DNA from: an uncultured Pseudokineococcus sp.
GTDB lineage: Bacteria > Actinomycetota > Actinomycetes > Actinomycetales > Quadrisphaeraceae
DNA length: 64,000 bases
Direction: 5' to 3'
NCBI RefSeq assembly: GCF_947499845.1
Contig: NZ_CANMPM010000007.1
Coordinates: 62,001-126,000 of the forward strand
The translations under genes were made by a program, and so were the position numbers. The notes beneath the pieces are model-generated. The model was given only the letters and a program-made list of their open reading frames with translations, was not told the DNA's origin and ran no database searches. Shown one piece after another: positions 45,828 to 54,814 of the stretch; positions within the stretch are counted from its first letter, which is position 1; every line of letters starts with the position of its first letter.

Positions 45828-47369
45828 GTGACGCTCACCGCGCCCGCCGCACCCGACACCACCGCCCCCACCGGCTCGACGGCCCGCGAGGACCTGCCCA
45901 CCGCGGCCGTCGTCGGCGGCGTCCAGCACCTCGTCGCCGACCTCGGCCTCGCCGAGGCGGGCCGCCACCAGATCCGCCTCGCCGAGCACGAGATGCCCGG
46001 CCTCATGGCCCTGCGCGCCGAGATGGGCCCCGCCCAGCCGCTGCGCGGCGCCCGCATCACCGGCTCGCTGCACATGACGGTGCAGACGGCCGTGCTCATC
46101 GAGACCCTCACGGCGCTCGGCGCCGAGGTCCGCTGGGCCAGCTGCAACATCTTCTCCACGCAGGACGAGGCGGCGGCCGCCGTCGTCGTCGGCACCGGGA
46201 CGCCCGAGGCGCCCGCCGGCGTGCCGGTCTTCGCGTGGAAGGGCGAGACCCTCGCCGAGTACTGGTGGTGCACCGACACCGCGCTCGACTGGAGCCGCGA
46301 GGGCCACGACGGCCCCAACATGCTCCTCGACGACGGCGGCGACGCCACGCTGCTCGTCCACAACGGCGTCGCGGCCGAGGCCGCGGGCGAGGTCGCCGGC
46401 CCGGAGGCCGCCGAGAACGCCGAGCACGCCGTCGTCCTCGAGACGCTGCGCCGCAGCCTCGCCGCCGACGGCCAGCGCTTCACGAAGCTCGCCGCGGGCC
46501 TCAAGGGCGTCACCGAGGAGACGACGACGGGCGTGCACCGCCTCGTCGAGATGGCCCGCGACGGCCGCCTGCTCTTCCCGGCGATCAACGTCAACGACTC
46601 GGTCACCAAGTCGAAGTTCGACAACACCTACGGCTGCCGCCACAGCCTCGTCGACGGCCTCAACCGCGCCACCGACGTCCTCATCGGCGGCAAGGTCGCG
46701 GTCGTGGCGGGCTACGGCGACGTCGGCAAGGGCTGCGCCGAGTCGCTGCGCGGCCAGGGCGCCCGCGTCGTCGTCACCGAGGTCGACCCCATCTGCGCGC
46801 TGCAGGCCGCGATGGAGGGCTACCAGGTCACGACGCTTGAGGACGTGCTGCCCACGGCCGACATCGTCGTGACGACGACCGGCTGCAAGGACGTCGTCAC
46901 CGCCGACCACATGGCCGCGATGAAGGACAAGGCGATCGTCGCCAACATCGGCCACTTCGACAACGAGATCGACATGGCCGGCCTCGCCCGGGTCGAGGGC
47001 GTGCAGCGGACGGAGATCAAGCCGCAGGTCCACGAGTGGGTCTTCCCCGGCTCGGGCGAGCGCCCGGAGCACAGTGTCATCGTGCTGTCCGAGGGCCGGC
47101 TCATGAACCTCGGCAACGCGACGGGCCACCCGTCGTTCGTCATGAGCTGCTCGTTCTCCAACCAGGTGATCGCCCAGGTCGAGCTCTTCACGCGCACCGA
47201 CGAGTACGCGACGGCCGTCCACGTGCTGCCGAAGCACCTCGACGAGAAGGTCGCCCGCCTGCACCTCGGCGCCCTCGGCGTGCGGCTCACCGAGCTCTCG
47301 CCCTCGCAAGCCTCCTACCTCGGCGTGCCCGTCGAGGGGCCGTTCAAGCCGGAGGCCTACCGCTACTGA
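45828..47369 (+). CDS. ahcY: Adenosylhomocysteinase
   Basis: Hydrolyses S-adenosylhomocysteine to adenosine and homocysteine using bound NAD+, removing the product of methyltransferases such as the one at 9555. The 513-residue protein has a typical set of motifs: [56 protein letters not shown], the NAD loop [22 protein letters not shown] and the terminal PFKPEAYRY (Lys and Tyr reach into the neighbouring subunit). GTG start with a good GGAGGA site. It is followed by a strong terminator. Confidence 0.96.
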   Translation: MTLTAPAAPDTTAPTGSTAREDLPTAAVVGGVQHLVADLGLAEAGRHQIRLAEHEMPGLMALRAEMGPAQPLRGARITGSLHMTVQTAVLIETLTALGAEVRWASCNIFSTQDEAAAAVVVGTGTPEAPAGVPVFAWKGETLAEYWWCTDTALDWSREGHDGPNMLLDDGGDATLLVHNGVAAEAAGEVAGPEAAENAEHAVVLETLRRSLAADGQRFTKLAAGLKGVTEETTTGVHRLVEMARDGRLLFPAINVNDSVTKSKFDNTYGCRHSLVDGLNRATDVLIGGKVAVVAGYGDVGKGCAESLRGQGARVVVTEVDPICALQAAMEGYQVTTLEDVLPTADIVVTTTGCKDVVTADHMAAMKDKAIVANIGHFDNEIDMAGLARVEGVQRTEIKPQVHEWVFPGSGERPEHSVIVLSEGRLMNLGNATGHPSFVMSCSFSNQVIAQVELFTRTDEYATAVHVLPKHLDEKVARLHLGALGVRLTELSPSQASYLGVPVEGPFKPEAYRY

Positions 47370-47388
47370 GCACCGGCACCTGAGCGCC

Positions 47389-47426
47389 CGACGGGCGGTC
47401 GTCCCCGCGGGGGCGGCCGCCCGTCG
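47389..47426 (+). terminator. Strong hairpin terminator of ahcY
   Basis: Perfect 10-bp arms CGACGGGCGG (47389-47398) and CCGCCCGTCG (47417-47426). The loop itself contains CCCCGCGGGG. It lies 20 nt after the stop. Confidence 0.75.
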
Positions 47427-47472
47427 CCGTCCGCGACCCGCGGCGTCTCGGCCCTGGGGCGTCCCCGACCCC

Positions 47473-47574
47473 GCACTTCGTCGTCACATCGCCCCGTCGG
47501 GGCCTCCTGAGGCGCACTTCGTCGTCACTTCGCCGCGAGACGGGCGTTGGCACGGCGAAGTGACGACGAAGTGC
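47473..47574. repeat. Triplicated 22-bp motif forming a large inverted repeat
   Basis: The motif GCACTTCGTCGTCACTTCGC(CG) occurs at 47514-47535 and, inverted, at 47553-47574, with perfect 22-bp arms and a 17-nt loop. A direct copy of its first 21 bp with one change (A for T) is at 47473-47493. It lies between convergent ahcY and RDD genes. It may end transcription for the RDD gene, or be a mobile palindromic element. It shares CGTCAC/TTCGC with the 41-bp array at 30 kb, perhaps by chance. Confidence 0.85.
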
Positions 47575-47601
47575 CGTGCCGGCCGAGTGGACCCTCAGAG
47601 G

Positions 47602-48480
47602 TCAGGAGAAGGGCAGGCGCTGCAGCTCGTCCGCGTCCTGGCGGCGGCGCTCCTCCTGGGCGCGCAGCCGCTCGAGGTCGCGGCGGCGGCGCTCGGCCAG
47701 CACGGCGGCGAGCACGCGCTCGGGGGACGCCGACGGCGGCGGGGGCGGGAACACCCGCGCGACGACGTCGGCCCGCAGCTCCGCGCCGAGCTGCTCCCGC
47801 GAGGTCGGGTTGAGGCGGTGCGAGCGCGCGAGCAGCTGCCGGCACGCGAGGGCCAGCCCGGCGGGCAGCGCACCGACGTCGGCGGTGGACGCCCAGCGCG
47901 CCAGCTCGGGCGGCATGAGGACCTCGCGGACCTCCTGGCGGGCGGCGCGCTCGCGGACGACGACGGTCCCCGCCAGCAGGTCGCCGATGCGCTTGCCGCG
48001 CCGGTTCGCCAGCGCCGTGATGAGCGCGGGCGCGCCCGTCAGCAGCCACAGCTCGCCGACGCCGGTGAGCGCCCGGACGACCGCGTGGCGGAAGCGCACC
48101 GGGCCGCCGTCGTCGCGCACGACCCGGGTGCCCATGACGAGGCGCCCGAGCGAGCGTCCGCGCGTCAGCGTCTCGACGGCCGTGGGGATGCCGACGACGA
48201 GCAGCACGAGCAGCACCGAGACGACCGTCGCCACCGAGGAGGTGTTGGCCCCGCCCAGGCGGGGGAGCGCGACGACGAGGACGACGAAGCCGACGACGAG
48301 CACGACGAGCGCGTCGAGCAGGCCCGAGGCGATGCGCAGGACCGCCGAGGCGCGCGGCAGCTCGAGCACCACGGCGTCGCCGGTGACGACGCCCGTCCCG
48401 AGCGCGTGGGCCAGGGCCTCGTCCTCCCAGCTCGCGCCGGCCTCCCCTCGGACCCGTGCGGCGTCCCCGGTCGTTGTCAC
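47602..48480 (-). CDS. RDD-family membrane protein
   Basis: 292 residues. The RDD domain is at about 40-170: LRIASGLLDALVVLVVGFVV (first helix), VVSVLLVLLVVGIPTAVETL, the conserved GRSLGRLVMGTRVVRDDGGP loop, and GDLLAGTVVVRER. A soluble, Arg/Glu-rich helical C-terminus (LAERRRRDLERLRAQEERRR) extends into the cytoplasm. It is divergent from the SpoIIM-like gene. This pair belongs to the RDD-SpoIIM-DUF58-MoxR set. Function (transport or envelope stress) is not settled. CAGCAT-GGGGGC-GTG suggests leaderless expression. Confidence 0.87.
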   Translation of the reverse strand: MTTTGDAARVRGEAGASWEDEALAHALGTGVVTGDAVVLELPRASAVLRIASGLLDALVVLVVGFVVLVVALPRLGGANTSSVATVVSVLLVLLVVGIPTAVETLTRGRSLGRLVMGTRVVRDDGGPVRFRHAVVRALTGVGELWLLTGAPALITALANRRGKRIGDLLAGTVVVRERAARQEVREVLMPPELARWASTADVGALPAGLALACRQLLARSHRLNPTSREQLGAELRADVVARVFPPPPPSASPERVLAAVLAERRRRDLERLRAQEERRRQDADELQRLPFS

Positions 48481-48492
48481 GCCCCCATGCTG
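48481..48492 (-). promoter_or_regulatory. Leaderless-type -10 box for the RDD gene
   Basis: On the minus strand CAGCAT, then GGGGGC, then GTG at 48480. It is the same layout as at cofD and the metallopeptidase-like gene. Confidence 0.4.
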
Positions 48493-48599
48493 GCAGGGCC
48501 GACCCGGCGGTGTGCGCCCGTCCGGGCGCCGGGGCCGGGGGCGGCCTCGGTAGCGTGGCAGCAGCGGGCCGCGGTGGTGCCGCGGTCGGAGGGAGCCCG

Positions 48600-49595
48600 G
48601 TGGACGTCGACGCGTTCGTGGAGGTCCACGAGCCCACCTGGCAGCGCCTCGAGCGGCTGCTGCGCCAGGGGCGGCTTCGCGGGGAGGACGCCGACGAGCT
48701 GCTGCGGCTGTACCAGCGCACCGCCACGCACCTGTCGGTCCTGCAGGCCTCGAGCCCCGACCCGGTGCTCGTCTCGCGGCTCTCCCGGCTCGTGGCGCGC
48801 GCCCGCAGCCGCATCGGCGGGGTGCGCGAGCCGGCGTGGCGCGAGGTCGCCCGCTTCCTGCTCGTGTCCTTCCCCGTGGCGGTCTACCGGATCCGCTGGG
48901 TCGTCGTCGGCGTCGCGGCCGCCTTCCTCGTCATGGCCACCGCGGTGGCGGTCTGGACGGCGACCGACCCGGCGGTGCTGGCGTCCATGGGCGGCGAGCA
49001 GGACCTGCGGCAGTACGTCGAGCGCGACTTCGTCGACTACTACTCCCAGAACACGGCGGCGTCCTTCGCCGGCCAGGTGTGGTCCAACAACGCGCGCATC
49101 GCCGCGCTGTGCGTCGCCTTCGGCATCACGGGCGTCTTCGTCGTCTACATCGTCGCCGCCAACGCGGTGGGCGTGGGGCAGGCCGCCGGGCTGCTCTTCG
49201 CCTACGACCGCGGCGACGTCTTCTTCGCCTTCATCCTCCCGCACGGCTTCCTCGAGCTCACGGCCGTCTTCGTCGCGGCGGCGGCCGGGCTCGCGCTGTT
49301 CTGGGCCTGGGTCTCCCCGGGCGCCCGCACGCGCGCGGACGCCCTGGCCGCCGAGGGGCGGGCGCTGTTCACCATCGCCCTGGGCCTCGTCGGCGTCCTG
49401 GCGGTCAGCGGGGTGGTCGAGGGTTTCGTCACGCCGGCGCCGTGGCCCACGCCCGTGCGCGTCGGCGTCGGCTTCCTCGTCTTCGCGGGCTTCTGCGCCT
49501 ACGTGGGCGTCCTCGGCCGCCGCGCGGCGGCGCTGGGGGAGACCGGCGACCTGCGCGCCGGCGACGTCGGCGACGTCGCGCCCGTCCGCGGCTGA
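48600..49595 (+). CDS. Stage II sporulation protein M-like membrane protein
   Basis: 331 residues, GTG at 48600 with GGAGGG upstream. The cytoplasmic N-terminus (VHEPTWQRLERLLRQ, ADELLRLYQRTATHLS) is the family signature, then about six membrane helices, with NAVGVGQAAGLLFAY and FFAFILPHGFLELTAVF, where PHGxxEL is conserved. The family keeps the name from SpoIIM of Bacillus; non-sporulating actinobacteria have it beside RDD, DUF58 and MoxR genes. TAGCGT near 48551 may be the -10 box. A role in septal or envelope remodelling is inferred. Confidence 0.88.
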   Translation: MDVDAFVEVHEPTWQRLERLLRQGRLRGEDADELLRLYQRTATHLSVLQASSPDPVLVSRLSRLVARARSRIGGVREPAWREVARFLLVSFPVAVYRIRWVVVGVAAAFLVMATAVAVWTATDPAVLASMGGEQDLRQYVERDFVDYYSQNTAASFAGQVWSNNARIAALCVAFGITGVFVVYIVAANAVGVGQAAGLLFAYDRGDVFFAFILPHGFLELTAVFVAAAAGLALFWAWVSPGARTRADALAAEGRALFTIALGLVGVLAVSGVVEGFVTPAPWPTPVRVGVGFLVFAGFCAYVGVLGRRAAALGETGDLRAGDVGDVAPVRG

Positions 49596-49667
49596 CGCCC
49601 CGAGCGGGGCCCCGGACCGGTCACCCCGGGACCGCCTCAGCGGCGCCGCAGCCCGTCTCGGCGCCCC

Positions 49668-49681
49668 TACGCTGGCGGTCC
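49668..49681 (+). promoter_or_regulatory. Leaderless-type -10 box for the nucleobase permease
   Basis: TACGCT (49668-49673), 8 nt, then GTG at 49682. No ribosome site. Confidence 0.5.
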
Positions 49682-50998
49682 GTGACGGCACCTCGGAGGA
49701 CCCTCGGCTGGACCCTGCACGGCGACGGGCGCACCGTCGGCCCCGGCGAGGTGGTCGGCCCCGGGGAGCGGCTCGCGTGGTGGCGGACCGGCGTCATCGG
49801 CGTCCAGCACGTCGTCGCCATGTTCGGCGCGACCTTCCTCGTGCCGCTCATCACGGGCCTGCCGCCGGCGACGACGCTCTTCTTCTCCGCCGTCGGCACG
49901 CTCCTGTTCCTCGTCGTGACCGGCGGGCGGCTGCCGAGCTACCTCGGGTCGAGCTTCGCCTTCATCGCCCCGCTCGCGGCCGCGACGGCGCAGGGCGGCG
50001 TCGCGGTGGCCCTCGGCGGCGTCCTCGTCACCGGTGTCGCGCTCGCGCTCGTCGGCGTCGTCGTCCACGTCGCCGGGCCGCGCTGGATCTCCGCAGTCAT
50101 GCCGCCCCCGGTCACCGGGACGATCGTGGCGCTCATCGGCCTCAACCTGGCTCCCAGCGCGCTCGCCAACGTCGAGCAGAGCCCGGTGACCGCCGTCGTC
50201 ACGCTCGGGGCGATCCTCCTGGCGACCGTGCTGTTCCGCGGTCTGCTGGGACGCCTCGGGGTGCTCGTCGGTGTCGTCGCCGGGTACGCCGTCGCGGTCG
50301 CCCGCGGGGAGGTGGACCTGGCGCCGGTCGCGGAGGCCCACTGGCGCGGTCTCCCGCCCTTCACCGCGCCGGCCTTCGACGTCGCGGTGCTCGGGCTCTT
50401 CCTGCCGGTGGTGCTCGTCCTCGTCGCCGAGAACGTCGGCCACGTCACCTCGGTGGCCGCCATGACGGGCACCGACGTCGAGCGCCTCACCGGCCGCGCC
50501 CTCGTCGCGGACGGCGCAGCGACGGCGTTGGCGGGCCTCGGCGGCGGCTCGGGCACGACGACGTACGCCGAGAACATCGGCGTCATGGCCGCGACGCGCG
50601 TCTACTCGACCGCCGCGTACCTCGTCGCCGGCCTCGCCGCGCTGGCCCTGAGCCTGTCGCCGAAGGTCGGCGCGCTCATCGCGACCGTGCCGCCGGGCGT
50701 GCTCGGCGGCGCCGCCACCGTGCTCTACGGCCTCATCGGGGTGCTGGGGGCGCGGATCTGGGTGCAGCACCGCGTCGACTTCGGCGACCCGGTGAACCTC
50801 ATGACGGCCGGGACCGCGCTCGTCATCGGCATCGCCGACTACACGCTCGTCGTCGGCGACCTCACCTTCGGCGGCATCGCCCTCGGCACGGCCGCGGCGA
50901 TCGGCGTCTTCCACGGGATGCGGGCCGTCCAGCGGCTGCGCGGGACGCGGCCGCAGGAGCAGCGCGCCGACGTGGTGGAGGCGGCAGAGGCGCCGTAG
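49682..50998 (+). CDS. NCS2-family nucleobase:proton symporter (uracil/xanthine permease type)
   Basis: 438 residues with about 14 hydrophobic segments. Motifs: VIGVQHVVAMFGATFLVPLI near residue 40, PPPVTGTIVALIGLNLA, VLVAENVGHVTSVAAMTG (the conserved Glu region) and GGGSGTTTYAENIGVMAATR, the family hallmark before the last helices. It imports uracil or related bases. The GTG start is set by the upstream -10 box. It lies between the SpoIIM-like gene and the convergent ATP-grasp gene, inside what appears to be an insertion into an otherwise conserved cluster. Confidence 0.9.
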   Translation: MTAPRRTLGWTLHGDGRTVGPGEVVGPGERLAWWRTGVIGVQHVVAMFGATFLVPLITGLPPATTLFFSAVGTLLFLVVTGGRLPSYLGSSFAFIAPLAAATAQGGVAVALGGVLVTGVALALVGVVVHVAGPRWISAVMPPPVTGTIVALIGLNLAPSALANVEQSPVTAVVTLGAILLATVLFRGLLGRLGVLVGVVAGYAVAVARGEVDLAPVAEAHWRGLPPFTAPAFDVAVLGLFLPVVLVLVAENVGHVTSVAAMTGTDVERLTGRALVADGAATALAGLGGGSGTTTYAENIGVMAATRVYSTAAYLVAGLAALALSLSPKVGALIATVPPGVLGGAATVLYGLIGVLGARIWVQHRVDFGDPVNLMTAGTALVIGIADYTLVVGDLTFGGIALGTAAAIGVFHGMRAVQRLRGTRPQEQRADVVEAAEAP

Positions 50999-51008
50999 GC
51001 GAACAGCG

Positions 51009-51030
51009 CCGTCGTCCTAGAGGACGACGG
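51009..51030. terminator. Bidirectional palindromic terminator
   Basis: CCGTCGTCCT (51009-51018) and AGGACGACGG (51021-51030) around AG. It includes the stop of the ATP-grasp gene and lies 10 nt after the permease stop, so it can serve both convergent genes. Confidence 0.65.
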
Positions 51031-52111
51031 ACCAGGGGAGCGGGGCGAGCGACGGCGCCAGCGCCCCGCTGCTCGCAGCTCGGGCCATCAGACGCCCCTG
51101 CGCCTCGACGTGCATCTCCCCCAGCCACCGGTCGACGCCACGGCGGAAGGCCAACGGTCCACCGGGCTGGGGCGTGATCTCCCCGAAGACGGGACCCGCC
51201 TCGTCCTCGTAGAGATCGACGCGCAGGAAGGGCGTCGGGACGCACGCCGAGACCAGCGAGGCGGCCCGGAGCATCGCCTCCGCGTGCCGAGGCGTCGGGA
51301 TGGACGCGTCCCGCTTCGTCGGCCCGTGGACGGCGAGGCCGAGGTCCTGCCACGAGGCGTCGAACCACCGGCACGCGCGCGGGGCCCCGGGAGGCGTCCG
51401 GATGGCGGTGATGAGCCCGACCCGACCGTAGAAGGCGAGGACCTTCCAGTCGATCGGCGCCCAACCAGGGGTCTGCGGATCGCGGACCATGCTCTCGACC
51501 AGCACCTCCTCGGAGACGGTGCCCGCTGCCGCCAGCCCGAGCAGCTCCTCCGTGACCTCCTCGGCCGTCGTGGCGGTGCCGCGACGCAGGTCTCTGAAGC
51601 CCTCCGCAGTGCGCTCGAGGAGGAACACGCCCTTGGAGGCGACGCCCTTGTCGGGCTTCACGACGAAGCGCTCCGGGAGGTCGCACCACGGGACGGTGCT
51701 GGCTGTCCTCCCCGCCGCGAGGACCTCCGCCGTGCGCAGACCGAGCTGCTGCGCCCAGCGCTGCGAGTCCTTCTTGTCGTTGACGTCGAAGACGGGATCG
51801 CGCACGCCGAGCTCCCGGCTCGTCGTCCGCACCTGCTTCAGCTCGTCGCGCTGCCTCGTGAACGACGGTCCCCCGGTGAAGAGCCTCCGGGAGGTCCGTC
51901 GATGCAGCTCTTCGACGTGGTGCTTGCCGCGCAAGGACTCGCTCGCAATCTCTCGGGTCGGTGGTGCCCTGTCCAGCGCCGCGGCACCGCCGTGGTCGGA
52001 GGTCTCGGCGAGGCGGTAGGCGTGGATGTCGTCGACGATCGGTCCCGAGCCTGTCCGGGAGGTACCCGGGCCCGGGGAGGAGGCGTCGGATGTTCGTGGC
52101 TGTCCGCTCAC
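51017..52111 (-). CDS. ATP-grasp protein, TupA-like (teichuronopeptide-type ligase)
   Basis: 364 residues, GTG start at 52111. The first 65 residues are low-complexity. The ATP-grasp fold shows PERFVVKPDKGVASKGVFLL (nucleotide-binding lysine and glycine loop), EEVLVESMVRDP, WKVLAFYGRVGLI, and FLRVDLYEDEAGPVFGEITP, whose Asp/Glu bind Mg2+. The last segment closely follows TupA-type enzymes, which join amino acids in cell-wall polymers. It probably attaches an amino acid or peptide to a sugar acid in the glycan made by the adjacent genes. Substrates are unknown. Confidence 0.8.
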   Translation of the reverse strand: MSGQPRTSDASSPGPGTSRTGSGPIVDDIHAYRLAETSDHGGAAALDRAPPTREIASESLRGKHHVEELHRRTSRRLFTGGPSFTRQRDELKQVRTTSRELGVRDPVFDVNDKKDSQRWAQQLGLRTAEVLAAGRTASTVPWCDLPERFVVKPDKGVASKGVFLLERTAEGFRDLRRGTATTAEEVTEELLGLAAAGTVSEEVLVESMVRDPQTPGWAPIDWKVLAFYGRVGLITAIRTPPGAPRACRWFDASWQDLGLAVHGPTKRDASIPTPRHAEAMLRAASLVSACVPTPFLRVDLYEDEAGPVFGEITPQPGGPLAFRRGVDRWLGEMHVEAQGRLMARAASSGALAPSLAPLPWSVVL

Positions 52112-52187
52112 CGGATGGGTGGACCGTCAGCAGGGGTGCTGCTACCGCGTCTGGCGAGACCGCCCGTGCTCCATCGGGCCAGGCAGC

Positions 52188-53078
52188 TCAGACGAAGAAG
52201 GTCCGGTACTTCCAGCTCCCCACGCATCGGCCGATGCGGTAGCCGAGCTGCTGACCGAGCGCCGTCCGGTGCGTCCGGTAGCGGGCCACCTTGTAGACGA
52301 GCGGGAGGAGGGCCGCCCACGCCACGAGGGTCTCTCGGGGGGAGTAGGTGAGCCCGCGCCCGCGGAAGTCGCGGTAGAGCATCACGTGCTGCCGGCCCCA
52401 GATGTACATCTGCTTGACGGACTTGCGGAAGGAGTCGCGCAGGCGGTAGCTGACCACCGCCTCCGGCACCTCCACGAGCGTGTGACCGGCCAGCTGGAGG
52501 CGCCAGAAGAACTCGGTCTCGACGCCTCCCCGCGCGTAGTCCTCGTCGAACCCACCGAGCTCCTCCCAGACCGACCGCCGGAAGCCCGCGTTGGCGCCGA
52601 TGGGACGGGGGAGGAAGCCGAGGGGCGTCGTCACGCCGGCGATGGGCGGCTCGCCGGGGTTGACCGCCGCGTACCGGGGGTTGAGCGCCAGCAGGTCCAG
52701 CCGCCCTCCGACCCCGTCGGCGTCCTCCAGCCCTTTCGCCATGCGCTCGAGCCACTCCTCGTGGACCTCGTCGTCGGAGTCGCAGAGGAGGATGAACTGG
52801 CCGCGCGCCTCGCGGCACCCGACGTTCCTCGCCACGTTGGACCCGGTCCTCACGCTGGCGTCGACGAGGCGGACGGCCGGCCACCTCGCGGCGTGCGCGG
52901 CCACGACGGCGGCCGTGTCGTCCGTCGAGCCGTTGTCCGCGACGAGGACCTCGAAGGAGCGGCTGGTCCGCTGGCGCTCCAGGGCCTCGAGCTGCACCGG
53001 CAGGGTCCGTGCCCCGTTGAGGGAGGGGATCACGACGGAGACCGACGGGGGCGAGAGGTGGCTTTCGGGCGGGTTCAC
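52188..53078 (-). CDS. Family 2 glycosyltransferase
   Basis: 296 residues, GTG start. The GT-A fold: SVSVVIPSLNGARTLPVQL, VLVADNGSTDDTAAVV, NVARNVGCREARG, ILLCDSDDEVHEEWLE (DxD as DSD), and GGVETEFFWRLQLAGH (acidic ED-like motif). The C-terminal 60 residues are basic and amphipathic (YKVARYRTHRTALGQQLGYR), probably touching the membrane. It is similar in layout to the GT2 at 54815, which lies in the same minus-strand block with a flippase between them. Donor unknown. Confidence 0.88.
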   Translation of the reverse strand: MNPPESHLSPPSVSVVIPSLNGARTLPVQLEALERQRTSRSFEVLVADNGSTDDTAAVVAAHAARWPAVRLVDASVRTGSNVARNVGCREARGQFILLCDSDDEVHEEWLERMAKGLEDADGVGGRLDLLALNPRYAAVNPGEPPIAGVTTPLGFLPRPIGANAGFRRSVWEELGGFDEDYARGGVETEFFWRLQLAGHTLVEVPEAVVSYRLRDSFRKSVKQMYIWGRQHVMLYRDFRGRGLTYSPRETLVAWAALLPLVYKVARYRTHRTALGQQLGYRIGRCVGSWKYRTFFV

Positions 53079-53148
53079 GGTCCTGCACGTCTCCTTCGTA
53101 GTGCGTGGTCCATTGGCCGGGGCGACCGCGGGGGCCGCCGCGCTCGGG

Positions 53149-54675
53149 TCAGGCGTCGGTGGGTTGCTTGCGCAGAGTCCGCGCGAGGAAGGTCACCTGG
53201 CGGCGGCAGGTGGGCCAGAGGAGGACGAGTCCTGTGGCCGCCACGACGGCGGCAGCCCCGGGGACGGATAGCCGGAGGACGGCGCTCGCGTCGCCGAGAG
53301 CGACGACGACTGCTGCTGCGACGACGCCCGCCAAGGCGGACACGACAGCTGGCTGGACGGACACGGCGAGGACGTCCCGCAACGAGACGGGCGTCCCACG
53401 GCCGGCGCGGGCGATCCCCAAGGGGGTGAGGACCAGCTGCGAAGCCGCGTAGGCGATGGCGACGCCGGTGATGCCCCAGGGCAGACCGGCGAAGAAGGAC
53501 GCGATGACGATGGGCCGGCTGATGAGCGCCCAGCGCGCCATGGCCCAGGCGCGGCCGGACGTCGCGTACAGCCAGCCGTTCGTGTAGCCGACCGTCTGCA
53601 GGAGCCCGGCGACCGCGAGCCAGCGGAAGACCTCGGCGGCGGGCAACCACCGCGGCCCGAGGAGGACCTCCACCGCCGGGCCGGCCAGGACGGCCAGGAC
53701 GACGACCAGAGGCATGACGAGGTAGGCGAGGCCGCTCAAGGCCGAGAGGAAGTACCTGCGGTAGCGCTCCGGCTCGGGCCACAAGCTGGCCAGGGACGGT
53801 CGGACGACGTTCGAGACCGGTCCGTGGATCTGGGTGAGGGGGAGCATGAGCAGCCCGTAGGCCCGTGAGTAGAGGCCGAGCTGGTCCGCACCCAGGAAGC
53901 GACCGATGACGATGTCGTCGACGTTGCGAGAGGCGTAGTTCAACAGCGAGAAGGTCGAGATGCCGCCGCCGAACGAGAGCATGCTGCGCGTGCCGCTGCC
54001 GCGCACTGGGCGGCCCGGACGCCAGGGCACGGCCCGCCACATGAACACGACGGTGGCAGCGGCCTGGGCCAGCGAGCCGGCGACCAGCGCCCAGTAGCCC
54101 CCTCCTGCGAGGGCGACGCCGATGGAGACGACGACGTTGACGACCGTCGCGAGGAAGGTGCGGAAGGCGACGGACCGGAAATCGAGCTGACGCAGCATGA
54201 GCGCTTGGTGCTGGACCGTGAGGCCACCGAGGAGGAAGGTCGCGGAGAGCGCCAGCGTGATGCCCACCAGTTCGGGGCGGTCGTAGAAGCCGGCCAGCAG
54301 GGGGGAGGCCGCGGCGACCAGGCCCGTCAGCAGGGCCCCCACCGCCACGTTGACCCAGAACAAGGTGCTCGCCTGGGCGTGGGAGACGTGCTCCTTCTGC
54401 ACGACCGCTTCGCTGAGCCCGAGGCCACCGACCGTGGCGACGAAGCCCGTGATCGCCCAGACCATGGCGACGAGGCCGTAGTCGTCTGGGGTCAGCAGTC
54501 GTGCGAGCACCACGATGCCGAGCAGCCGCACGACCTGCGAGCCCCACTGGCCCGAGAGGGTCCAAGCGACGCCCCGTGCGCTGTGGTGGGACAGGGAGGC
54601 GACGCGGCGACGCTGGAGCAGCACGGCCCCGCGTGACTCGCGCTCAGCACGGGCGCGCTTGCGGGCTGCACCCAC
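53149..54675 (-). CDS. Wzx-type oligosaccharide flippase (MOP superfamily)
   Basis: 508 residues, GTG at 54675 with a GAGGGAG ribosome site. About 14 membrane helices; the start TLSGQWGSQVVRLLGIVVLARLL and PDDYGLVAMVWAITGF are usual for PST/WzxC family proteins. Later LNYASRNVDDIVIGRFLG and LGLYSRAYGLLMLPLTQI match the central repeat. It moves undecaprenyl-linked sugar repeats across the membrane, an export route different from the ABC pair at 3.3-4.9 kb. The window therefore encodes at least two glycan export systems. Confidence 0.9.
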   Translation of the reverse strand: MGAARKRARAERESRGAVLLQRRRVASLSHHSARGVAWTLSGQWGSQVVRLLGIVVLARLLTPDDYGLVAMVWAITGFVATVGGLGLSEAVVQKEHVSHAQASTLFWVNVAVGALLTGLVAAASPLLAGFYDRPELVGITLALSATFLLGGLTVQHQALMLRQLDFRSVAFRTFLATVVNVVVSIGVALAGGGYWALVAGSLAQAAATVVFMWRAVPWRPGRPVRGSGTRSMLSFGGGISTFSLLNYASRNVDDIVIGRFLGADQLGLYSRAYGLLMLPLTQIHGPVSNVVRPSLASLWPEPERYRRYFLSALSGLAYLVMPLVVVLAVLAGPAVEVLLGPRWLPAAEVFRWLAVAGLLQTVGYTNGWLYATSGRAWAMARWALISRPIVIASFFAGLPWGITGVAIAYAASQLVLTPLGIARAGRGTPVSLRDVLAVSVQPAVVSALAGVVAAAVVVALGDASAVLRLSVPGAAAVVAATGLVLLWPTCRRQVTFLARTLRKQPTDA

Positions 54676-54814
54676 GGCGACTCCCTCTCAGGGTCTCGGA
54701 GCCCCGGTCTCGGGGTGACGGACGAGCGGTGGTGGCGGGCGATCCTCGGCAGAGCGCCGACGTAGAGGGTGGCACGGGCGCGCAGCGCGGGACGCCACGG
54801 AGGCGAGGACCGGG

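Noticed and set aside
49597-49610. Terminator after the SpoIIM-like gene
   Set aside because: GCCCC and GGGGC form only a 5-bp stem, too weak to call.
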